The notes under the pieces: generated by a model
Database searches by the model: none
The model's input: the letters and a program-made list of their open reading frames with translations, nothing else
What the model was told of the DNA's origin: nothing
Translations under genes and position numbers: made by a program
NCBI GenBank assembly: GCA_027257055.1
Contig: JAPVLO010000153.1
Location: 8,184,001-8,248,000 of the forward strand
Direction: 5' to 3'
DNA: 64,000 nucleotides
Source of the DNA: Cephalopachus bancanus
Taxonomy: Eukaryota; Chordata; Mammalia; Primates; Tarsiidae
Shown: positions 55,983-64,000 of the stretch, piece by piece
How positions within the stretch are numbered: position 1 is the first letter of the stretch
How the letters are laid out: each line of letters starts with the position of its first letter

Positions 55983-58612
55983 CTGTGGAGAAAAGGAGGA
56001 AACAGAGGTAGTGAACAGTACCGGCCACAGCCACGCTGTACAGCAGAATGTTGGTCTCACTGAACAGCTGGACATTGGTCCTCCCAACCCCCTGCCATCC
56101 TGTAGCTCAAATCCAAACCAGCCCCCAAATGAGCAACTCTAAAAATACCTTCTCCCTCACCATGGAGATACCCAAGAAGGCTGCTTTCCCAAAAGAAAAC
56201 ATCAACAGTTCAATAAAATTGCGGCCAGTAAGCAAACCATGAGATAAAGATACTTCTTTTAACGAATGTTGGGAAGACCAAGCAACAGACAAGACCTCAA
56301 GGCCAGTTTACACATTAGCTAATTTCTAGCTGAGCTTGACAGCTGTTCCTCAGGACATTAGCCTTTAACCTAGTCCACAGCTCCCTCCCTCCAGCATGTT
56401 ACAGAATCAAACTGGCCAGCAGCTCAAGGTTACCCAAGGGTTTATGGACACACAATCCTCCGTCTGCTTTTATTGCCTCTCTTTCTGGCCTGTTTACTGG
56501 ACCCTGATTTGGGAGCTGGACACTGAAGTTAAGTAGTTGTCCAGGCGACTGACTCAACAAAGGATCACCAGAAACAAAACTTCTTCCTGAGCAAGCTATT
56601 AAACATCAAGCAGCTTTGAGTGAAGCCTCAATCATCATCAACCCCAAACCCCAACTGAGTAATTCTGCAAACAGCAGTAACAGTAAAGCTTTCATGTGTG
56701 TAAAACTAGTTTCTACTCTTAGTAGGGAAAGAAAACAGCAAATGGGCCTTGAGTATAAGACTAAGAAGTTTCAAACATGAAAAGGCAGCAGTGAGCCATT
56801 GAAGGTTTTGGAGCAGAGGAATGATAGAATAACAGAACCAGTGATTGAGAAAGTCATTGGAAGGTATATGACGCAAATGGGATCAATGGGGGGAGAGGGA
56901 AGGGATAAAAGATGCCAGACATATCAGTCCCTGGGCACCTTGCAGGCCCAGGCTGTCTTCCAGCCCTCCCTTGCAACAGGTCCTGAGCTAAGCCTACTTT
57001 CTGGTCCCTTCAGCTGTGGACCCCATCACCCTAGAACAAACTCTTCTTTCCTTCCTGAAGCATTCTACAGACTCTCTGCTTCCTCATGACCTCAGAAGAA
57101 ATGAGCCGCCAGGTTTTTCATATTAAAGGCTTTAACCTGGGCCCCTACAAGAAAGCAGACATAGGAGATATTGAAGATTTAAAAGCTAAAACAAGGTAAT
57201 TTTACAGGACAGCAGTCTTTCATGGCACCAGGAATACGTTCCCAATCTCTGCACTGATGGTTGAAAGAAAGTCAACAGGACTCTGCCCTTTCACAGAGCA
57301 AGGATGGGTCCAGTCACCCTCCCAACTCTAGCCCAGATGCAGCCCTTAAAGAAAGTCGTAGGCCATGAAGGAGTAAAATAGATGTGCCCAGAATCTGCAT
57401 CTCTGAGAGTTTCAGGACTAGGCCATTCCCAGTTCTCAGGACTCTTTCCTCCCCCATGGACATCACTGAATGCACGAACAGAGTAAGAATGAAGTAGGTT
57501 TGAATGAAAATTAGCAGCTTATTCTCCAGGCTGCATGAACTTGAAGTTCAGAACTCAAGACTGACACATGTTGTATGACCTTAAGTCATCCATAAACTGT
57601 GTCTGTTTCCCAAGAGTTTGGACAGGATGTCCACTATGATTTCTCTAAAGCTCAAAATCCTCTCTTTATAAAATTCCCCAAACCAAACTTTGATAGGGAG
57701 TATTCTAGAACAGGGTCTATTACTGGACCCTGATTTCATAATGAAAATGTCCTGTATCTGTGCTGTCTAATATTACACCCAAAAGGCCAGTGACTCTCAA
57801 CCAGGAGTGATTTTGCCCCACAGGGACATTTGGCAATCTCTGGAGACATTTTTGATTATCATGTCTAAAAGAGTGCCACTGACATCTAGTAGGTAGAGAC
57901 CAGGGGTGCTCCTGAAGATCCTACAATGTACAAGACAGCACCTAAAATGTCCATATTGCACTGAAAATGCTTAATGGTCACAATGCTTAGTGACTAGTAC
58001 TACTGAACAAGTGAACTTTTAATTTTAAGTTAAGACCTCAGGTGCTGGTAGCCATGGACTACCATATAGAACAATACACCTCTACATGACTACCTTCATA
58101 TTTTTATCAAAGTAAGAATGTGTCTGGGTCAACAACCTCTGTACTTCTCCTACAGCAATTTATGCACAGAGAACACATTAGGTGTCATCTTTAGTGTCAA
58201 ATCAGGTTTCCTATTGAAGGGGAATACAAGAAATATATCACCCCTGACACAAGCATTTATTAGTAGAATAGGAAGCTTTACTTAACGACACCTGTACAAA
58301 CAACTGTAGCAAATGAGCAAATACCAAGAAACAAATTGCAGCTTATTTATCCTGGAGTGCATGCTACATGGGAAAAAAATAGTATATTGAAGAACATTTA
58401 AGACCAATGATCCCTACCTATATTATCCTAAAAGAGAAAAGCACTGTCTTTCAAAATTCTTTTCTAACCTAAGCTGACCAAATTAAAACTGGAATGGGGA
58501 GATCCAAAAGATATTATTTCTAAGAGGACAGGACTACAGAACTGAAAGTACATAAACAAAGGAAAGGCCGTATGAAAGGATTTTCTTTTCAGTGTTGCTA
58601 AGGCATTCCACT
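55983..58612. other. 5' intron of RAI14, mostly unassigned
   Basis: 2.6 kb with one MER20 (57785-57965). The first coding exon (starting MKSLK) was searched for by its expected reverse complement and not seen here or further right. Confidence 0.55.
57785..57970 (+). mobile_element. MER20 DNA-transposon relic
   Basis: GACTCTCAACCAGGAGTGATT, GGACATTTGGCAATCTCTGG and GATCCTACAATGTACAAGAC follow MER20; the 3' end is degraded. Confidence 0.85.
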
Positions 58613-58910
58613 CTTTTTTTTTTTTTTGAGTTGGAGTCTCACTCTTGTCATCCAGGCTGGAGTGCAATGGCACGCTCACAGCCACTGCAGTCTTGACCAG
58701 CTGGGTTCAGGTGATCCTTCCGCCTCAACCTTCCAAGTAGCTGGAACCACAGACATGCGCCACCACTTCCAGCTAATTTTTTGATTTATTGTAGAGACAA
58801 GGTCTCACCAAGTTGCCCAAGCTGGTTTCAAACTCCTGGGTTCAGGCAATCTTATCACCTCGGTCTCCTGAAGTACTAGGAGTACAGGCTTGGGCCACCT
58901 TGCCTTGCCT
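58613..58910 (-). mobile_element. Alu, minus orientation
   Basis: T13 then GAGTTGGAGTCTCACTCTTG through GGGCCACCTTGCCTTGCC. CCACTCTTTT/CACTCCACTTTT near both ends. Confidence 0.9.
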
Positions 58911-60829
58911 TGCACTCCACTTTTAAGTAGAGGAAAATCTGATTGCAGGGGTTCCCTAAAATTAGCTCCACAGGGATATTTAGGGAGTTCAACTTCTGTA
59001 GGACATGGCAGGAAAGAGTACTTTTTCCTCTGCTCTTTGGAAAACAAGATCAATGGCATATTCCATGAGGTCTGAAGTGCGTTTCCTTTATCTGAGTATC
59101 TCTTCAGGGACACTTGGAACAGATGAATCAGGGAACATGGCTACCCACAAGCAAATATTTAATAAATAATCTGCAACATCACTCAATCTGTAAGTGGTAC
59201 AGACAGGGCTCACGGGAAGCAGCAAGGAGTAAAAGAATACATGCTTATACTTATTGGAGGGCTTAGAGTTTGAGCCAAGAGAAGAATGGCTTAGAGCAAA
59301 TCGGAAAGGTGAAGGCAAACCTAAAGAGGAAATGGGGTGAGGGTCTAGGGGAGGTGGGAGCAGTAGGTCATAGGTTGAGAAGGGAGAGGAAAGAAGGTAA
59401 GAGTTTCACTCTTAAAATTCTCACAAGTATACAAAAGAAAGAGGTCAAGAACGGCCCCAATTAGACCTCTGATCTAGGAATCTGCCTTCTGATTTGTGGC
59501 AAAATTCTCTAACTCTGGGCCCAGGTCACAGGTTATACTTTCAATTAACTCTGGTATGCAAGACTGGCCACACCGTGCACCTTCCAGGACAGACTCAAGA
59601 TGCTATCACTTTCCTAAGCTTGCCCATGGAGATACTTCCTGTATTTTCTCCTATATAACTGTTCTATCTAATGTTATATTCTCTACCAAAAATCCCACAG
59701 CCAAACACAACATGAGACAAAACAGATGTTTAGTAAGTACTTTGAGTTACAGCTCTTGGGAATTCAGAAGCAAATTCCTCTATCCCACCCCCATCCCTCT
59801 GCTGAGCGGTACTACATTGAAATAGAGCATCAAAAGACATCTCAAAAAATCGGCTTGGTCAATCAACTGTTCAAAGGTAGAGTTGGTCAGATAAGCAGGT
59901 GAAGTCTGAAATTTTGTCATAACATCACAAAGTAATTCATTCATGCTACAGAAACAAGGACAGCTTCTGGAGACCACTAACATATAACAGTTGTTATATA
60001 TAACAGTTCACGACTTTTCATGAAAATTCTCTCCTCTAATTTGCATGCCCTCCATGGGATAGGCTTAGTTCTGCCTTCACAGGGGGCTCCTGGTCCTCTT
60101 ACAGTTTTCAACATACGAATGGGTTAATCTAACATATTAAAATATGAGTTAGAAAGAAAAACAGATGCATCACATTTGATAAGGTTAAATGCTTAATGAA
60201 ACTTTTATTTATTACATGTATGTGTATGCTATATAAAATATAAAATATATTCCTTACCAGAGAATCACAATAAAAAAACACTGGAAGCCACTGCATTAAG
60301 AATGCTCTGTCATCCCATCCACCCACGCAAAGGTTTATTCTAAAGCCGAACTCAAGGCCTGAGGCTCTCTCGAGCCTGTCCTGGTGACCTCTCTCTGTTT
60401 CTCTACTCCATCATGTCCCAGAGGGCCCACCCACTCATCCCAACTGAAGCCCACTGTCTAGACTTGATGAAATATCGCATCCTGGTTTTTGTTTAAAAGT
60501 TCTCATTTTGTCTCCTGTCCCTGAAGGCACTGACAACAACCTTTATTTGTTACCCCCACGGTGCCTAGTAAATGCTCAGCATTTGCTGCTGATTGGAGCT
60601 GAAGGTTCCTCCTCATGATTAACTTAAATCTCTCTTGACTTGGCAAAAAACTTGTTTTTTCATGTATAAAACGTTCACACTTGCAAACAATTATTTAACT
60701 AGGTTTCTGATTTTTGTATAGGCTAAATAAATCCAACTCCCTTAACTTTTCTCCAAAAGGCCAATTTTCTAAGATTTTAAATCTCTTCACAATGAAGGAG
60801 CCAAGCCTTACAAATTCAATCAGGGTGAA
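58911..60829. other. 5' intron of RAI14, unassigned
   Basis: 1.9 kb, apparently unique, with a TATA-rich patch near 60225-60250. No coding exon found. Confidence 0.5.
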
Positions 60830-61240
60830 GCCAGTGTCTCCAGTGACAAGAATCACCTGGGTAACTGTTTGTTTTGTTTTGAGTTGGAGTCTCACTCTGT
60901 CACCCAGGCTGGAGTGCAATGGCACACTCAGGGCCTCTACAGCCTCAACGTGCAGGGCTCAGGCGATCCTTCCACCTCAGCCTTCCAATTTGCTGGAGCT
61001 ATAGGCATGGGCCACCACGCCCAGCCAATTTTTCTTGATTTATTGTAGAGGTGAAGTCTCACCAAGTTGCCCAGGCTGGTCTCAAACCCCTGGGCTCAGG
61101 CAATCCTCTCACCTCGGCTTCCCAAAGTGTTGGGATTACAGGCTTGAGCCACCACACCCAGCCTTGGGTGACTGTTACATCTGCAGACTCCCAGGCCCCA
61201 TCCTGCAGATTCTAGCCCCAGTGATCTGGGGTGGAATCAC
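60830..61240 (+). mobile_element. MER5-like relic split by an Alu
   Basis: GACAAGAATCACCTGGGTAAC before the Alu, CTCCCAGGCCCCATCCTGCAG and GTGATCTGGGGTGGAATCAC after it are MER5 landmarks. Confidence 0.65.
60878..61163 (-). mobile_element. Alu, minus orientation, inside MER5
   Basis: TTTTGAGTTGGAGTCTCACTC through GAGCCACCACACCCAGCC. CTGGGTAACTGTT/TTGGGTGACTGTT flank it. Confidence 0.9.
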
Positions 61241-61277
61241 TTAGGTCCAACAAGTCCCTTTGAGTTTTTTTGTTTGT

Positions 61278-61564
61278 TTTTTTTTTTTTTGAGGTGGAGT
61301 CTCACTCTTTCGCCCAGACTGGAGTGCAGTGGCCACTCCCGGCCACCGCAGCCTCGACCTGCTGGGCTCCGGCGATCCTTCCGCTTCAGCCTTCCAAGTA
61401 GCCGGAATTACAGGCATGCATTACCACGCCTGGCTGATTTTTTGATTTATTGTAGAGATGAGGTCTTGCTGCCCAGGAGGGTCTCGAACCCGCGGGCTCA
61501 GGCAATCCACTCACCTCAGCCTCCCAAAGGCGCAGGATTACAGGCTGAGCCACCGAGCCCGGCT
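61278..61564 (-). mobile_element. Young-type Alu, minus orientation
   Basis: T14 then GAGGTGGAGTCTCACTCTTTC through GAGCCACCGAGCCCGGCT. CCCAAAGGCGCAGG and CTTGCTGCCCAGG place it in the youngest subfamily. Confidence 0.93.
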
Positions 61565-61742
61565 CCTTCGATTTTTACTGTCAGTTTAAGGACAACTGAA
61601 ACCAAAAACTAACCAGAGAATTTATTTAAAAGGACTTACTTCCTCCACAAGGCAGTAAGGAAGGGGGTGGAGGAAGAGAAGAATTATTCACTTTTTCCTT
61701 GCAGAACAGGGTAATTTTGTCTCCCACAAAAGTTTTGGAAAT

Positions 61743-62039
61743 GCCAGGCTCGGTGGCTCAGCCTGTAATCCCGCGCCTTTGGGAGGCTGAGGTGAATGGA
61801 TTGCCTGAGCCTGTGGGTTCGAGACCCGCCTGCGCAGCGAGACCTCATCTCTACAATAAATCAAAAAAAAAAAAAAAAATCAGCCAGGCGTGGTAGCGCA
61901 TGCCTGTAATTCCGGCTACTCAGAAGGCTGAGGCAGAAGGTTCGCCGGAGCCCAGCAGGCGAGGCTGCGGTGGCCGAGAGCGGCCACTGCACTCCAGTCT
62001 GGGCGACCGAGTGAGACTCCAACTCAATAACAAAAAAAA
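61743..62039 (+). mobile_element. Young-type Alu, plus orientation
   Basis: GCCAGGCTCGGTGGCTCAG, CCCGCGCCTTTGGG, CGCAGCGAGACC and GACTCCAACTC. AAAGTTTTGGAAAT/AAAGTTTAGGAAAT at 61729-61742 and 62040-62053. Head-to-head with the previous Alu. Confidence 0.95.
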
Positions 62040-62069
62040 AAAGTTTAGGAAATATTAGACTTTCCCCAG

Positions 62070-62560
62070 GAGTTGCATATGCAACATATTGGAATGTTAA
62101 CAAAAGCACTGCTCATAATAGACAACAATTACAAATAACTCAAATGTCCAATAATAGAAGATGGACAAATTATACAGTCAAGTGCCAGAATACCACACAG
62201 CAATGAAAATGAACAAACTACAACTATGTGCAACAATATGGTTGGATAGTAAGAACAATATTGGTAAAAGAAGCAGGATATTTTTTTAAAAACCTACAAT
62301 AGTATGATTGTATGTATGAAAAGATGGAAACAGAAAAAAATGGAACCATACTGTTTAAGGGTGCATACATAGATGGAAGTTACAAATAAAAGCAGGGACA
62401 AGGTCATCACGAAAGTCAGGGTCATGGTTGGGGTGAAGGTGTGATGTCTGATCAGGGAGGGACACCTGGGAGCCTCGGGGCCCGCTCTGTTTCAGGACCT
62501 GGTTAGCAACCCCACAGATGCCCACTTTATAATACTTGTTACACCATATATTCTTTTTTC
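62070..62560 (+). mobile_element. L1 3' end, plus orientation
   Basis: AACTCAAATGTCCAATAATAG, ACACAGCAATGAAAATGAAC and a GTGATGTCTGATCAGG region fit an old L1 ORF2 end and 3' UTR. Confidence 0.7.
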
Positions 62561-62959
62561 ATGTACTTTTCTCTATATGGGATTTATTTCTCTTTATTAT
62601 TATTAATTTTTTTTTCTCTTTCTTCCTCCCTCACTCCCCTACCTTCCCAATGCACACAGAGTTTAGGGAAAAAAAGTCTTGTGGTTCAGTTTCTGATCAA
62701 GTCAACACCAGGTCAAATGCCTTTGGACAGTCTGCATTCTCACTTGCAGTTTCCTCACCTCGAAAATACAGGCAGAGTGATGTCAAAATCTGGCTCTTAA
62801 TCTTCTGGAGGTCTTATAAACCCTCTGGAGAATATGATAAACTTACATATGTTCCACAGAGTAATGCACATAAACACAAAAACTTGCATACAATGTCAGA
62901 GGTTTTCCGGCTTAAACATTTACCCAGCCCATCCACAATCCCAAGTTAAGAACTCCTGA

Positions 62960-63155
62960 TATAGAAAAGAAGAGACAGGCTTCAAACTCAGGCTTGAGTT
63001 GGAATTCCAGTCCCACCTCCTCCATTTAGGTAGTCTCAAGCAGGTCCTCAACACCCCTAAGTCACTATGTGCTTGCCTGTGAAATGGAGGAAATCCTACC
63101 TACCTGTAAATCATCCTGAAAATTAAATGCAAGGTACATAAACAGGCCTGGTATA
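62960..63155 (+). mobile_element. MIR fragment
   Basis: GTTGGAATTCCAGTCCCACC and TGTGCTTGCCTGTGAAATGG are MIR landmarks. Confidence 0.6.
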
Positions 63156-64000
63156 TGTTAGGTACCCCCCCCCTCCTCAAATAGTGACTTTTCTTCTTCT
63201 GGAATTAGATTATCTGCACTGGTCCTTCTTGATGAATGCTCTATGAATCTTGTAATATTTACAATTTAGGACTGACAGTCTATTACCCTCTTGGAGGCAG
63301 ATAACGCCTTAATGCAAATTTTCTACTATGCTCCTTAAAAACTACACTTTAAAGGGCTCTAGAGAAACATTCACAGACATAAAATTAAGTATTTTATTGA
63401 ATATGGCTCACTCTTCTAGGAGACTGTTTAGCAGACGCTATTTCAACAGAGCACATTGGGCCACATATGTGAGTTCAGGAAGCCATATGTTATGCTCCAG
63501 AGACATGTGTAACGTGTCAGCTATGAAGGGCAGCGTGTGGGAAAGGCAGCCCTTACCCTCGATGTGGGCTCCAAACATTCCTGCTAATATATCATAAATG
63601 AGATTTTCAATGGCTGGCCGTTAAGTTTCCTATTCATCAAATCATTTCCAAATGACACTGACTTGCTTAAGTGTTTTCCCTTGAAGCTTGGCCTTTTCAA
63701 AGCCTTGCCTGCCTCCATCTAGAACAGTAAACACCATGTCAACGGGGTGATGAACACTGGGGCTTTGGCAATTGGCAGTGTCTGCCTTTGGCCAGACATG
63801 GCATCATCTTCTTTGATTTTGATTTAATAATTGGGACCTGAAAATCCAGTGGAACCCAAATGGTCATGGACATCTGGCTCGTGTGGAGGTTTGAGTCTTT
63901 CAATATATCAGCCTAATGAAAATAATCCAACAGCACAGAGCAAGCCAGGAAGGGAAAGCATTTCTTTGACTTTGAGGAAAGACACTAAAACCCGAACCAT
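63156..64000. other. 5' intron of RAI14, unassigned
   Basis: 845 nt with a C9 run near 63166-63174. 63680-64000 is unique-looking and free of repeats by eye. No exon recognised. Confidence 0.5.

Larger units (their letters stand above)
1..64000 (-). other. RAI14: RAI14 (ankycorbin) gene body, partial at its 5' end
   Basis: Sixteen minus-strand coding exons between 55982 and 824 encode, in order, an ankyrin-repeat domain, a Ser/Pro-rich linker and a long coiled coil ending in QSQKK and a stop. All introns have GT-AG ends and every exon joins in frame. Exons total 968 codons plus stop. With the roughly 12-residue first coding exon, which I did not find here and which must lie beyond 64000, this gives 980 residues, the human RAI14 length as I recall it. 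Family knowledge: RAI14 is a retinoic-acid-induced, actin-associated scaffold, found for example in retinal pigment epithelium and Sertoli-cell junctions. The closest paralogue, UACA, has the same layout, but the sequence here (for example [21 protein letters not shown]) matches RAI14. Intron sizes from 5' to 3' are over 8018, 22515, 8843, 3587, 962, 1850, 673, 244, 1052, 923, 3200, 2970, 763, 1491, 2567 and 612 nt. The promoter and 5' UTR are outside the window. Confidence 0.97.

Noticed and set aside
1..64000. Paralogue UACA as the identity of the gene
   Set aside because: Ankyrin and coiled-coil residues match RAI14 closely, and the exon sum gives the RAI14 length; UACA is about 1400 residues with a much longer coil.
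1..64000. Human, lemur or galago origin
   Set aside because: Coding differences from human are too many, no AluY/AluS diagnostic text is seen, and the lemur/galago Alu features I know (for example GAGCAAGAGCGAGACC and an AAATAGAAAGAAATTA linker) are absent.
55983..64000. First coding exon (MKSLK...) or a CpG-island promoter
   Set aside because: Expected reverse-complement text was not found, and no CpG-dense stretch is present apart from the young Alus.

Overview
This is nuclear DNA from a primate. Dimeric Alu elements, which are confined to primates, occur about every 2 kb, and genes are split by GT-AG introns with L1, L2, MIR, MER5/MER20 and MaLR fragments between exons. The only gene I can support is RAI14 (ankycorbin, also called NORPEG), on the minus strand. 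I rebuilt 16 consecutive coding exons by eye from splice sites, reading frame and similarity to the human protein as I remember it. Exon lengths sum to 2907 nt, i.e. 968 codons plus stop. Human RAI14 is 980 residues, so the only coding part missing is about 12 residues from a first coding exon upstream of (beyond) position 64000. No frameshift, stop or missing exon was found.

Layout, following the gene from right to left. 64000-55983: part of a very long 5' intron. 55852-55982: first ankyrin exon. 55851-33337: a 22.5 kb intron full of repeats. 33248-16853: seven exons completing the ankyrin domain (to about residue 245). 16608-11176: four small exons for a Ser/Pro-rich linker with a KKRK-PPPP motif. 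8205-824: five exons for a long coiled coil, dominated by one 1536-nt exon. 823 to about 40: 3' UTR, with a good poly(A) signal at 58-63. The protein joins an N-terminal ankyrin domain to a C-terminal coiled coil and is known as an actin-associated scaffold.

The Alu copies are distinctive. Many share a 3' end reading CCAACTC, an A-rich linker reading ACAATAAATC, and a left arm with GGGTTCGAGACCCGCC. They fit neither anthropoid AluS/AluY nor the galago/lemur Alu that I know. My best inference is a tarsier (Carlito/Tarsius), held with moderate confidence. The youngest copies form a nested subfamily.

I found no undescribed multi-gene system. The items most worth a second look are local mutation scars (a hairpin that looks like a template-switch event inside an Alu, and a 117-135 nt stretch of neighbouring intron copied into another Alu), a (UG)17 tract just before a 29-nt exon, an exon acceptor whose polypyrimidine tract is a pure T22 run, and a roughly 50-56-residue internal periodicity in the coiled coil. 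Exon coordinates were derived by hand and checked by codon arithmetic. Repeat boundaries are approximate unless target-site duplications are given.
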